Of a stretch of DNA of 34,083 nucleotides, positions 7,696 to 16,238 are shown piece after piece (position 1 is the stretch's first letter; each line of letters starts with the position of its first letter). Location: contig DHNC01000029.1 in the NCBI GenBank assembly GCA_002406115.1, positions 1 to 34,083 of the forward strand, given 5' to 3'. This stretch comes from Christensenella sp. UBA4626. GTDB lineage: Bacteria; Bacillota; Clostridia; Christensenellales; UBA1242. Position numbers and translations under genes: made by a program. The notes under the pieces were generated by a model. It had not been told where the DNA came from. It did no database searches and saw only the letters and a program-made list of their open reading frames with translations.

Positions 7696-9285
7696 TTATT
7701 TTGCTGTATCTGTAAAGCGTGATTCACGGATAACATTGACTTTGATATGCCCTGGATATTCCAATTGAGATTCAATCTCTTTTGCGATGTCGTGAGCCAA
7801 AACTTGTGCCTCGTCATCACTGATTTGCTCAGGTTTAACCATAACACGGATTTCACGACCGGCTTGAATTGCATAAGTCTTTTCAACGCCTTGGTGTTTG
7901 TTTGCGATTGCTTCCAACTCTTGCAAACGTTTGATATAATTTTCCAAACTTTCACGTCTAGCCCCTGGGCGAGAACTTGAAATTGCATCTGCTGCTTGAA
8001 CGATAACTGCTTCCAAAGTGCGAGGTTCAACATCGTTGTGGTGTGCTTCGATACAGTGAATTACGGCTTCACTTTCCTTGTATTTACGAGCGAGTTCAAC
8101 ACCGATGCTAACGTGAGTGCCTTCAACTTCATGGTCAACTGCTTTGCCCAAATCGTGCAACAAACCTGCACGTCTTGCGACCTTTTCGTTTGCGCCAACT
8201 TCTGCTGCCAACATACCTGCGATATAAGAAACTTCAAGCGAATGATTGAGGACGTTTTGACCATAACTTGTGCGGTATTTCAACCTACCCAAAACTTTAA
8301 CAATCTCTGGGTGAATGTTGTGAATATCGGCGTCAAAGCAAGCATTTTCGCCTGCTTCCTTTATGGTTTCTTCAACATCACGTTGAACTTTTTGAACTAA
8401 CTCTTCAATACGTGCTGGATGAATACGCCCATCCATAATAAGTTTTTCAAGAGCAATCCTTGCCACTTCACGACGGACAGGGTCAAAGCCTGACAAAGTG
8501 ATTGCTTCTGGAGTGTCGTCAACGATAAAATCAATGCCAGTTGCTGCTTCCAAAGCACGAATATTTCTGCCTTCACGACCAATAATTCTGCCTTTCATTT
8601 CCTCACTAGGCAAAGTGACAACGCTTGTTGTAACTTCGCTTGTGTTGTCAACTGCACATTTTTGAATAGCCAATGTGATGATGTTTCTAGCCTTTTTATC
8701 GGCTTCTTCCTTGGCTTTGTCTTCGATTTCTTTGGCAATTTTCACTGCGTCAATCTTTGCTTCCTCAGTATATCTGTCAATGATAACTTGCTTTGCTTGT
8801 TCTTTTGTCATATTGCTGACTTTTTCAAGTTCTTTAACGATGCTTTCTTGCAAATCGTCAAGTGCGCTCTCTTTGCTGTTTAAAGCCTCAATTTGATTGC
8901 GAACACGCTCTTTGTTTGCTTCAAGTTCATCGACTTTTTTATCCAAAGCAGTTTCACGTTTTGACAACAATTCTTCACGAGCATACAAACGTTCTTCGCT
9001 ACGTTTTGCTTCTTCTCTACGCTCTCTATTTTCACGCTCAAAAGTGGATTTAATTGTGTCAATTTCTTTGTTTGTTTGTTCAACTTGTTCTTTTTTAATT
9101 CTATCAGCTTGAACACGTGCCTCTTCTATAATTTTATCAGCGTTTGCACGAGCATTTTTAGTCTTTTTATTGATAATCCACGCTGTTAAACCAACACCAG
9201 CGCCCGCACCAACAACGAACATAATGATGGATAAAATCACAGTAAGAGCCGGACTGACAGTAAGTAACATTGCTGTTAAATTCAT
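7696..9285 (-). CDS. rny: Ribonuclease Y
   Basis: This 529-residue membrane-anchored endoribonuclease starts mRNA decay in Bacillota. Domains in order: an N-terminal transmembrane helix (about 12-36); a long charged coiled coil (about 40-195); a KH RNA-binding domain with GRIIGREGRN at 232-241; and an HD domain with the HD pair H377-D378 in LLHDLGKA, plus HSLEVSYIAGMLA upstream and H415-H416 (EAHHND). Length and order match the family. The ribosome-binding site is TAGGAAAAT just before the ATG. It forms its own transcription unit with a terminator at 7596-7624. Confidence 0.97.
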   Translation of the reverse strand: MNLTAMLLTVSPALTVILSIIMFVVGAGAGVGLTAWIINKKTKNARANADKIIEEARVQADRIKKEQVEQTNKEIDTIKSTFERENRERREEAKRSEERLYAREELLSKRETALDKKVDELEANKERVRNQIEALNSKESALDDLQESIVKELEKVSNMTKEQAKQVIIDRYTEEAKIDAVKIAKEIEDKAKEEADKKARNIITLAIQKCAVDNTSEVTTSVVTLPSEEMKGRIIGREGRNIRALEAATGIDFIVDDTPEAITLSGFDPVRREVARIALEKLIMDGRIHPARIEELVQKVQRDVEETIKEAGENACFDADIHNIHPEIVKVLGRLKYRTSYGQNVLNHSLEVSYIAGMLAAEVGANEKVARRAGLLHDLGKAVDHEVEGTHVSIGVELARKYKESEAVIHCIEAHHNDVEPRTLEAVIVQAADAISSSRPGARRESLENYIKRLQELEAIANKHQGVEKTYAIQAGREIRVMVKPEQISDDEAQVLAHDIAKEIESQLEYPGHIKVNVIRESRFTDTAK

Positions 9286-9439
9286 ATTTTCCTACCCTTT
9301 AAATCGCAACACAAAAATATTTAATATAAAATTTGGCAAAAATCATCGCCATATTAAGTTTTATATTATAATAACTAACGCAAAATCAACTTAAATCACA
9401 AAAATTGGTGAATTTAAGTCAAATGCGTGTAGCATTTCC

Positions 9440-9477
9440 AAAAAATATAATCGTATTCAACGATACTATGATTATAT
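9440..9477 (-). terminator. Terminator downstream of thiI
   Basis: On the minus strand ATATAATC pairs with GATTATAT around an inner GTAT/ATAC pair with a 3-base bulge, followed directly by TTTTTT. Confidence 0.55.
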
Positions 9478-9560
9478 CCAAAACCTCACACAAAGTCAAG
9501 TATATCCATAATTTATCACTAATTGCCAAAGTTTTTTATTCATTGAATTGTGTATTTAAA

Positions 9561-9602
9561 CAAAAACATACACCACATATTGTAAACATAGTGTATTGTT
9601 TT
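9561..9602 (-). terminator. Possible first terminator of thiI
   Basis: On the minus strand AAAACAATACAC and GTGTATGTTTTT can pair across a 17-base loop, followed by a T run. The large loop makes it the weaker of two tandem signals. Confidence 0.4.
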
Positions 9603-9629
9603 GAAAATTAAATTTTGAATTACAACATT

Positions 9630-10787
9630 TTAAACAAGTTTGTCTAGGTCGATAACCTCAATATTGTCAATTACAGATTGAAGCAGTTGGTCGTAATTTA
9701 CGATTTTGCTTTCTTCATGCTCGCTATCCTTCAATTTTGGTTTTATCACTGGATTTCTTGGCAAAAATACCGTGCAACAATCCTCATAAGGCAAAATTGA
9801 AAGGTCGTAAGTGTCAATTTCTTGGGCAATATCAATAATTTCTTGTTTATTGAAACTGATAAGTGGTCTTAAAACTGGATATTCTGCAACAGAATTGGTG
9901 CTTGTGAGGCTTTCGATTGTTTGACTTGCCACCTGCCCTAAACTTTCACCAGTGATGATTGTTTTATATTCATATTTCTTGCAGACCGCATTTGCCACCC
10001 TAATCATCGCACGACGCAACAAATTGATTGCGAACTCAGTTTTGCATTGCACGTGAAATTCTTCTTGCATTTTTGTCATGCTGCAAACGTACATATATCT
10101 TGCACCAATATATTTTTTAACACGTTTTGCTATGTCAATAACCTTTTGTTTTGCCTGTGGGCTTGTGTAAGGAAAACTATCAAAATGCAGCACATCTTGA
10201 CGCAAACCACGTTTAGCCATGCAAAAACCAGCAACTGGGCTGTCAATCCCGCCGCTTAACATAAGCAAGCCATCACGATACTCGCCCAATGGCAAGCCAG
10301 AATAAGCGTAAATAATGTGTGTGAAAATATAGGTTTTGCCATTTTCACGAATGTCGACATAAACGATTGTTTCAGGCTTGTGAATGTCAACTTTTGCAGT
10401 GTTGTTGTTATTTAATATAATTTCCCCCAAATCGGCTGCAAACTCGTTGGATTTGATTGGGAAAGACTTTTCTGCCCTATTAACTTCACATTTAAAACTG
10501 CCAGAAATTTTCAAGCCTGCAACAAAATCTTTGATGCCGTCCACGGAATTGTCAATTTCAACAGCATTTGAAACCGAATGCACGCCAAAAACGCACTTTA
10601 AGGCGGAAATTATACCATCCTCGTCCGAATAATCACGAACCAAAAGGCGGTTCTGAATATTTTCAATTTTGCATGAAAAACCTTTAAGTGCTTCCTTTAT
10701 ATTGTTATACAAAAGGTGTGTAAAGTATTTTTTATTGCCACCTTTTAAATGTATTTCATTAAATCTTATCAAAATTATATTATTCAT
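9630..10787 (-). CDS. thiI: tRNA 4-thiouridine sulfurtransferase ThiI
   Basis: ThiI adenylates U8 of tRNA and receives sulfur from a cysteine desulfurase to make s4U. In some bacteria it also takes part in thiamine thiazole synthesis. The 385-residue protein has an N-terminal ferredoxin-like/THUMP region (about 55-165) and a PP-loop ATPase domain with SGGIDSP (178-184). No C-terminal rhodanese domain is present, as in Bacillus-type ThiI. It starts inside the stop of the cysteine desulfurase gene (ATGA overlap, 4 bases), the pairing known from Bacillus nifZ-thiI, so the neighbour is its dedicated sulfur donor. Thiamine genes are not nearby, so tRNA thiolation is the likelier role. Confidence 0.95.
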   Translation of the reverse strand: MNNIILIRFNEIHLKGGNKKYFTHLLYNNIKEALKGFSCKIENIQNRLLVRDYSDEDGIISALKCVFGVHSVSNAVEIDNSVDGIKDFVAGLKISGSFKCEVNRAEKSFPIKSNEFAADLGEIILNNNNTAKVDIHKPETIVYVDIRENGKTYIFTHIIYAYSGLPLGEYRDGLLMLSGGIDSPVAGFCMAKRGLRQDVLHFDSFPYTSPQAKQKVIDIAKRVKKYIGARYMYVCSMTKMQEEFHVQCKTEFAINLLRRAMIRVANAVCKKYEYKTIITGESLGQVASQTIESLTSTNSVAEYPVLRPLISFNKQEIIDIAQEIDTYDLSILPYEDCCTVFLPRNPVIKPKLKDSEHEESKIVNYDQLLQSVIDNIEVIDLDKLV

Positions 10788-11893
10788 CTTTTACGTATCC
10801 TTAAAACATATTCTGCCACAGCATCATCCAATGCTAGGCTCAAATTTTTGCAATCCTCAACTGTTATATCGTCCCCAAACGAAATTCTAACCGCCCCTTC
10901 GATATATTCCTTTGGCACAATTGGTTGCAATACACGATTGACCCCCGCCTTGCTGTTGCACGCAGAACCAGTGCCAATCAAAAAACCTTTGGCTTCCAAC
11001 ATATGCAAAATTGTTTCGCCTCTAACGCCTTTAAAACATATTGATATGATGTTGTCAACACAATTGTCCGAAGACACCATAACATGGTCCTGCTTGATAT
11101 TTTGCAAAATTGCTTTTTTATATTGGCTAAAATCGGCAAAATTTAAGTTTTCAATTGCCTTTTTAAAAGCCAAAATGCCTGGCAAGTTTTCAGTCCCTGA
11201 CCTAAGCCCTTGCTCTTGTCCGCCACCAGTGATGTATGGTTTAAATCTATTAGGTTTTGCTATATATAAAGCCGCCACCCCTTTGGGGCCATTGATTTTA
11301 TGCGACGAAATTGTGTAATAATCCACGCTCAAATCCGCCAAGTTAATTTTCAATTTGCCCAATGCTTGAACGCCGTCGCTATGGACAACTATATTGCTGT
11401 TTATGGCCTTAATATGGCTGGTTATGTCTTTTATATCGTTTATCGCCCCTGTTTCGTTGCTGACATGGATGATTGATACAAATGCGGTGTCTTTGTCAAT
11501 GCTGGAATAAAGTTTTTCAGTATTCACCCTGCCGTCTGGCAATAAAGGCACAAACTCTATATTATATCCTTTTTCTTTAAGTAATTTTGCGGTTTCGTAT
11601 ATCGAACTATGTTCCCCCGCACTGAAAATGTATTTTTTATCCATACGAGTGATATGTGAATGAATGACGCTATTGTTAGCCTCTGTTGCTGAACCTGTGA
11701 AAATGATTGTCGAGCGGTTTGCTGCACCCAGCAATTTCATAAGCTTGCTCCTAGCATCTTCCAGCATCTGCTTAACTTGCCATGCGTTGGCGTATAAAGC
11801 ACTAGGATTGAAAAATTGCTCACTTGCCTTTACGTATTCTTCAAGTGAAGCTTTGCTTATTTTTGTTGTTGCAGCATGGTCAAAATATAACAT
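10784..11893 (-). CDS. Cysteine desulfurase, IscS/NifS family, ThiI partner
   Basis: This PLP enzyme takes sulfur from cysteine, yielding alanine and an enzyme persulfide. The 369-residue sequence has the start FDHAATT, H95 (AGEHSS), D173 and Q176 (HSDGVQALGK), the PLP lysine K199 (SSHKINGPKG), and C312 (GTGSACNS) for the persulfide. The 4-base overlap with thiI makes it the donor for tRNA s4U, like Bacillus NifZ (YrvO and IscS are other relatives). The promoter TTGAAT-17-TATAAT ends 6 bases before the ATG, and no Shine-Dalgarno sequence is present, so the mRNA is probably leaderless. Confidence 0.93.
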   Translation of the reverse strand: MLYFDHAATTKISKASLEEYVKASEQFFNPSALYANAWQVKQMLEDARSKLMKLLGAANRSTIIFTGSATEANNSVIHSHITRMDKKYIFSAGEHSSIYETAKLLKEKGYNIEFVPLLPDGRVNTEKLYSSIDKDTAFVSIIHVSNETGAINDIKDITSHIKAINSNIVVHSDGVQALGKLKINLADLSVDYYTISSHKINGPKGVAALYIAKPNRFKPYITGGGQEQGLRSGTENLPGILAFKKAIENLNFADFSQYKKAILQNIKQDHVMVSSDNCVDNIISICFKGVRGETILHMLEAKGFLIGTGSACNSKAGVNRVLQPIVPKEYIEGAVRISFGDDITVEDCKNLSLALDDAVAEYVLRIRKR

Positions 11894-11899
11894 ACTGAC

Positions 11900-11928
11900 A
11901 TTATATCACATTGTAATATTAAATTCAA
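11900..11928 (-). promoter_or_regulatory. Promoter placing the start point at the ATG (cysteine desulfurase-thiI)
   Basis: Minus-strand TTGAAT (11923-11928), 17-base spacer, TATAAT (11900-11905), then 6 bases to the ATG at 11893. Confidence 0.8.
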
Positions 11929-11932
11929 TTTT

Positions 11933-12583
11933 TTAAGGTACAAGATTTAAAGATTTTCCCAAACTGCCGCCGTTAAGATACACCTCTGGCACTTTGCCTA
12001 CTATTATGCTTTCTGCCAACATCACTTGATTGGTTGAATAGAAGTCATATGACTTAACTGGCATAACAATGCTTATATGTGTGTTGACATACAAAAACAA
12101 AGTGTGCTTTGTCATGTTTATGCCAACCGAATCAAATTCACTGTCAAAATTGCTGCTAACTGCACCTATTGGCACAAGTTTAAACAAAATGTTTGGGCCT
12201 CTGCCAACAAATAATGGTATGCCAGTAAGTGTGCCCAGTCTGATATTCAACCCGTCCTTGCCAAGTTGTTGCATTTGATTTTGCGCCTCTTTAACGATCT
12301 CTCGGGTTATGCTGTTTATTTCGTACTGATTTGCGGAAAAAGAAACAATCTCGCCGTTGTTGTCGTAATTTATATCTATAAGTGCGTCATAACTCAATGT
12401 TCGATTTATAACATTACTTACTGCCAAATTGATTGCTTTTTCAGTCAACGCACGGGTTTCCGCTTTGCAATATGTTTTTATAACTGGGCTGGCAACAAAA
12501 AAATAATAACTAATCAAAATTGAAAATATAAAAAAGACAGCAACAAATGTCTTGACCCTTTTGTTTTTTCTGTTCTTTTTCAT
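11933..12583 (-). CDS. yunB: Sporulation protein YunB
   Basis: A 216-residue membrane-anchored protein of the YunB family, a mother-cell sporulation protein in Bacillus whose mutants make defective spores. It has one N-terminal transmembrane segment (about 12-32). A conserved extracytoplasmic domain carries the family signature LGTLTGIPLFVGRGPNI (about 116-132), then GINMTKHTLFLYVNTHISIVMP (in part), and a C-terminal ESIIVGKVPEVYLN. It lies 62 bases after spoVAE on the same strand. No good Shine-Dalgarno sequence or sigma-E promoter could be identified upstream; AAAGGA is about 25 bases away. Confidence 0.88.
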   Translation of the reverse strand: MKKNRKNKRVKTFVAVFFIFSILISYYFFVASPVIKTYCKAETRALTEKAINLAVSNVINRTLSYDALIDINYDNNGEIVSFSANQYEINSITREIVKEAQNQMQQLGKDGLNIRLGTLTGIPLFVGRGPNILFKLVPIGAVSSNFDSEFDSVGINMTKHTLFLYVNTHISIVMPVKSYDFYSTNQVMLAESIIVGKVPEVYLNGGSLGKSLNLVP

Positions 12584-12645
12584 ATATCTAAAATATTAGA
12601 GTTGTTCCTTTAATATTTACATTCGACTTGTTATTGCAAAATTCG

Positions 12646-13023
12646 TCAATGCCCGCCACGCTTTGACCGACTGCTAAATATCAATGCAAATAGGAATGAA
12701 GCAAATATCGCCATCGCAATGCCACCTGCTGCCGCCGTCAATCCACCAGTGAATATGCCAATAACACCATATTCTTTTGTTGCGGTTATCGCTCCTCTTG
12801 CCAAACTTGCTCCAAAACCGATGATAGGCACACTTGCCCCCGCCTTTGCAAACTCTTTAAACGGTGCGTAGATATTAAACACTTCCAAAATCATGCCTAT
12901 AATCAAAAATAGCACCAAAATCCTTGCCGTGGTTATCTTTGTGCGGATGATGAGGATTTGCCCCAAAAAGCAAATAAATCCGCCCACCAAAAACGACACC
13001 ACATAATCCATAATATTAAACAT
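12646..13023 (-). CDS. spoVAE: Stage V sporulation protein AE (SpoVAE/SpoVAEB)
   Basis: This 125-residue integral membrane protein is part of the SpoVA channel that imports Ca-dipicolinate into the forespore and releases it at germination. It shows VGGFICFLGQ, the conserved GASVPIIGFGASLARGA, and GIFTGGLTAAAGGI, with four hydrophobic segments. The start at 13023 is preferred over 13098 because GGAGG lies 8 bases before it and the family begins here. It overlaps the end of spoVAD by 8 bases. Confidence 0.94.
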   Translation of the reverse strand: MFNIMDYVVSFLVGGFICFLGQILIIRTKITTARILVLFLIIGMILEVFNIYAPFKEFAKAGASVPIIGFGASLARGAITATKEYGVIGIFTGGLTAAAGGIAMAIFASFLFALIFSSRSKRGGH

Positions 13024-14056
13024 TTTTCTTGCCTCCAACTGGTTTTTTTGTTTGGGTTTTATTCTCACCACAAAACTCAAATTCAACTGCGTGAGCAATG
13101 CCTGGGATTGTGTCGCCCTGTTGAGAACTGGTTGTGCTCATCAACGCACCAGTTGAAATCAGCAAAACACGCTTATATTGCCCAGTTTTAAGTTTTTTCA
13201 ATATATATGAATTTAAAATGCTGGCAGAACAACCTGCACCACTTCCGCCCATAAAAACTCGTTCAGTTTTGTCAAAAATCATGCAGCCGCAATCAGAATA
13301 GTTTTTGCCAAGAATTATGCCTTTTTGTTCCATCAAATCAATCAAAATTTCGCTGCCAAGTTTGCCAAGGTCGCCTGTTGCAATAAAATCATAATCGCTG
13401 GCCTTCTGATGACGATTTTTTAAATGCTCTTCAAGCGTGTCCGCTGCCGCCGGTGCCATTGCTGCACCCATATTGTTTACATCTGCAATGCCATAATCGA
13501 CAACTTTTCCAAAGGTTGCTGCCACAATTTTAACCTTTCCCGGCAACTGTGAAACAATGCTTGCACCGCCACCTGTGATTGTCCATTGCGCTGAAGGTGG
13601 ACGTTGATTACCTAATTCCAACGGAAATCTATATTGCCTCTCAGCGCTGCTAAAATGAGTGCAAGTGGCCGCTATTGCGTTTTTGGCAATATTGTTATCA
13701 ACAAAAATGGACGCCAATGCTAGACTTTCTGTCATTGTTGCACAGGCGGAATAAAGCCCAATAAAAGGCAGGTTTAAATCACGTGCTGCAAATGATGAAC
13801 TGACAATTTGATTTAGCAAATCGCCGCCAAACAAAAAGTCAATATTTTGCATATCAATGCCGGATTTTTGGATGGCACCTTTTATGATATTTTTAAGCAA
13901 CTTTCGTTCTGCCTTTTCAAACGTCTTTTCCTTTAAAGTGTCGTCCTTAAAACAAAAATCAAAATAGTCTTTCATCGGCCCTTTGCCTTCCATTGGTCCG
14001 ACCATACTATACCCCTCATAAAGATACACATTGTTTTTCATTTCAATCGTTTGCAT
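13016..14056 (-). CDS. spoVAD: Stage V sporulation protein AD (SpoVAD)
   Basis: SpoVAD is the cytosolic dipicolinic-acid-binding subunit of the SpoVA complex, with a thiolase/ketoacyl-synthase-like fold. The 346-residue sequence shows GLYSACATMTESLALAS, CTHFSSAERQYRFPLELGNQ, the GGGAS turn, and the C-terminal STGALMSTTSSQQGDTIPGI, all typical. The start at 14056 (ATG) is chosen over GTG codons at 14065 because AGGTGG sits 5 bases before it. It begins 9 bases after the spoVAC stop. Confidence 0.96.
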   Translation of the reverse strand: MQTIEMKNNVYLYEGYSMVGPMEGKGPMKDYFDFCFKDDTLKEKTFEKAERKLLKNIIKGAIQKSGIDMQNIDFLFGGDLLNQIVSSSFAARDLNLPFIGLYSACATMTESLALASIFVDNNIAKNAIAATCTHFSSAERQYRFPLELGNQRPPSAQWTITGGGASIVSQLPGKVKIVAATFGKVVDYGIADVNNMGAAMAPAAADTLEEHLKNRHQKASDYDFIATGDLGKLGSEILIDLMEQKGIILGKNYSDCGCMIFDKTERVFMGGSGAGCSASILNSYILKKLKTGQYKRVLLISTGALMSTTSSQQGDTIPGIAHAVEFEFCGENKTQTKKPVGGKKNV

Positions 14057-14065
14057 TTTCACCAC

Positions 14066-14512
14066 CTAAATAAACAATCCAACAAAGCCGCATATAATCG
14101 AGCCAACCACGCCACAAACAATCACCGGTCCCGCTATGGTGAACATTTTTACGCATATGCCATAGATTATGCCTTCTTTTTTAAATTCAATGGCTGGGCT
14201 TGCGATTGAGTTGCTAAATCCGGTTATCGGGATGACCGAGCCAGCACCGCCCCAAGCGCCTATCACATCATACACCCCTAAGCCGGTTAAAAAACAGGTT
14301 ATAAAAATGATTGTCATCAGCATACAAGTGGTGACTTCACTTTCCGCAAGGTTTGGAAAGAAATAACTATAAAAATCAAAAAAACCTTGTCCTATTGCGC
14401 AAATCAAGCCGCCCAACAAGAATGCTTTAAACAGCGACGGCCATGCTTTTGTTTTTGGCAATTTTGATTCAACATATAAATTATAGTTTGTGTTTCGCTT
14501 ATTTTTGTCCAT
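14066..14512 (-). CDS. spoVAC: Stage V sporulation protein AC (SpoVAC)
   Basis: This 148-residue membrane protein of the SpoVA channel is reported to act as a mechanosensitive element in Bacillus. It has a polar N terminus, then hydrophobic segments including FKAFLLGGLICAIGQ, GLGVYDVIGAWGGAGSVIPI and GFSNSIASPAIEFKKEGIIYG, all family hallmarks. The start at 14512 has GAGGT upstream; a longer frame to 14596 lacks a start signal. It is the first gene of spoVAC-spoVAD-spoVAE. SpoVAA, SpoVAB and SpoVAF are absent, as in the short clostridial operon. Confidence 0.95.
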   Translation of the reverse strand: MDKNKRNTNYNLYVESKLPKTKAWPSLFKAFLLGGLICAIGQGFFDFYSYFFPNLAESEVTTCMLMTIIFITCFLTGLGVYDVIGAWGGAGSVIPITGFSNSIASPAIEFKKEGIIYGICVKMFTIAGPVIVCGVVGSIICGFVGLFI

Positions 14513-14629
14513 ATATACCTCGTTTAGATTATTGCCAGAGTTGCCAAATTTAAACAAAATCGGCAAACAATTTAGGCAAATTTTAAATATAATCAAAAAA
14601 TCAACTCATACTAATCATGAGGAGAAGTT

Positions 14630-16237
14630 ATGAAAAAAATATTACCTATTTTATCAATTATCGCATTGCCTACTATGCTTTGCGCTTGCAATGATGACCA
14701 CGAAAAAGCACATATGTCATTTAATAGTTACAAATCTGACATAGCAAACTTTCAAAAATGCTTTAAAGAATATAGCAATTTAAACGAAAATCAATTGGAT
14801 AAGGTCACATTAAACAAATATCGTTTGTCTATCAGTGCGCCAGATATTGTTAGCGTTTCTGAAAATGATGAAAATGACCAAAATTTGTTAAATGACAACA
14901 ATTTGATAAAAGACAACAATTTGATAAAAGACGAAAATGTTGATGATTTGGACAATGCAATCAAAAACGAACCAGAGCAAACCGAACCAGAAACTGACAC
15001 GAACATCAATGAAGTGTTGGACGAGCAGCAACCAACTGTTTTGCCAAACACCAAACAAGATAGACCAATCGTTGACGGGCTTAGCGGCTTGGACGGAAAT
15101 GTTTCGATAGACCAAAAAAACGAGATTTCTTCCACCCTTTATTCTCTCACGGAAGATGTTGACCAACAATGCGATGAATTTTGCGAGTTAAAGCAAAAAT
15201 TGACAAAAGCAATTGTTGAAACCCAAAACATGATAGACAAAGTGAACAAAAATGAACTGGATTTAACAAACGAACAACGTATATTTTTAACTCAACAAAC
15301 ATCCCAATTGAGAAATTTATCCAATAGTTTGTCGGCGGCAACAAGTGAGTTGGCATTCAGCGTGAGCGACCTCAACAAAATGATGACTGCTGGCGGCACA
15401 ACTGACAATTTGGCTGTAAAATACCTGCTTATTTTGGATAATTTGACGCATGGAAACCAAATGCTTGAACAAGGCTTGGCAACTTTGAACATGATAAACT
15501 ATCTAATGGCAACCCCAGAGCCTTATGTCGGAAACAATTATGGCAGGATTTTATATGGTTTTGGTCAGAATGGTGAAAAACCTATCATTCGTGACTATAT
15601 TGTTGATAAGGACGGAAATATAAAAGAAAATTTGTCTGACGAAAAATCCGATGAAAATTCAACAAGCGAAGAAGGCGAACAACAGGCTCAATCTAACGAC
15701 AGAATTTTAAAACCAAACATTGACACTTTTGGCAATTATCGCTCAAATATTGACACATTTTTTAACACTGCATTGCTAAATAGATACAATTGGGGACGCT
15801 CTGGATTTGGCGGCTACGGGATGCCTTTTGGCGGATATGGGATGTTTGGTGCTGGCAATCCTTATCTTGGATATAATGGATTGTATGGCAACGAAATGAA
15901 CAACAATCAGCCAAATAATGCAATTGGCGAAACCACACCAAACCAAGATTTAACAACCACAACTGGTGCTGAAACAAATTTAAATACACAATATACAGAC
16001 AAAAATAAATCTGTTAAGACAAAGAAATTTAAATTGACAAAAAATATCGACACCTACAAAGATGCCGATACGTTATCCCCAAAACAGAGGTTTGCAAAGA
16101 TAAAATCCTCTATAAACGAATTTTTTAGCAAATTTAAAAAACCGAACAATAAAGACATTCAAAACCCAATTTACAACATGGAAAATGATGAGAGCAATGT
16201 TGAGCAAATAAAAGGTCAAAAAAATCGAAACAATTAA
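14630..16237 (+). CDS. Unknown lipoprotein with acidic linker and Gly/Tyr-rich region
   Basis: I do not recognise this 535-residue protein. It begins with a lipoprotein signal, MKKILPILSIIALPTMLCAC, with C20 as the likely lipidated cysteine. An acidic stretch (about 80-150) follows, containing a perfect 6-residue repeat, NNLIKD. A helical, Gln/Leu-rich, coiled-coil-like region (about 160-260) and a second acidic linker come next. A Gly/Tyr/Phe-rich segment (about 385-425, with GFGGYGMPFGGYGMFG) and a basic Lys-rich tail close it. AGGAG (14620-14624) gives a solid start. It is transcribed away from spoVA and ends one base from the convergent sigF stop. Its place between spoIIA and spoVA hints at a sporulation or envelope role; that is inference. 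Confidence 0.75.
   Translation: MKKILPILSIIALPTMLCACNDDHEKAHMSFNSYKSDIANFQKCFKEYSNLNENQLDKVTLNKYRLSISAPDIVSVSENDENDQNLLNDNNLIKDNNLIKDENVDDLDNAIKNEPEQTEPETDTNINEVLDEQQPTVLPNTKQDRPIVDGLSGLDGNVSIDQKNEISSTLYSLTEDVDQQCDEFCELKQKLTKAIVETQNMIDKVNKNELDLTNEQRIFLTQQTSQLRNLSNSLSAATSELAFSVSDLNKMMTAGGTTDNLAVKYLLILDNLTHGNQMLEQGLATLNMINYLMATPEPYVGNNYGRILYGFGQNGEKPIIRDYIVDKDGNIKENLSDEKSDENSTSEEGEQQAQSNDRILKPNIDTFGNYRSNIDTFFNTALLNRYNWGRSGFGGYGMPFGGYGMFGAGNPYLGYNGLYGNEMNNNQPNNAIGETTPNQDLTTTTGAETNLNTQYTDKNKSVKTKKFKLTKNIDTYKDADTLSPKQRFAKIKSSINEFFSKFKKPNNKDIQNPIYNMENDESNVEQIKGQKNRNN
14893..14928 (+). repeat. Two 18-base tandem repeats in the lipoprotein gene
   Basis: Unit GACAACAATTTGATAAAA occurs at 14893-14910 and again, identically, at 14911-14928, adding NNLIKD twice to the acidic linker. 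A partial third copy follows. The reading frame is kept, so copy number may vary between strains. Confidence 0.8.
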
Positions 16238-16238
16238 A

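Larger units (their letters stand above)
9286..9629. other. Intergenic region between rny and thiI
   Basis: No gene seen in 344 bases. It holds two minus-strand hairpins that can end the thiI transcript (9561-9602 and 9440-9477). A weak candidate rny promoter follows: TTAAGT at 9389-9394, 18-base spacer, TATAAT at 9365-9370. That would leave an rny leader of about 75 bases. Confidence 0.5.

Noticed and set aside
7662..9116. Several reading frames of 60-134 codons on both strands within rny
   Set aside because: They are shadows of rny in other frames: no ribosome-binding sites, no recognisable domains, and rny itself is a complete, conserved gene.
10749..11318. A 189-codon plus-strand frame opposite the cysteine desulfurase
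   Set aside because: The opposite strand carries a full cysteine desulfurase with all catalytic residues; the antisense frame has no start signal or known domain.
14893..14928. The 18-base repeats as part of a CRISPR or regulatory array
   Set aside because: There are only two direct, spacer-less copies in frame inside a coding region, best explained as protein repeat expansion.
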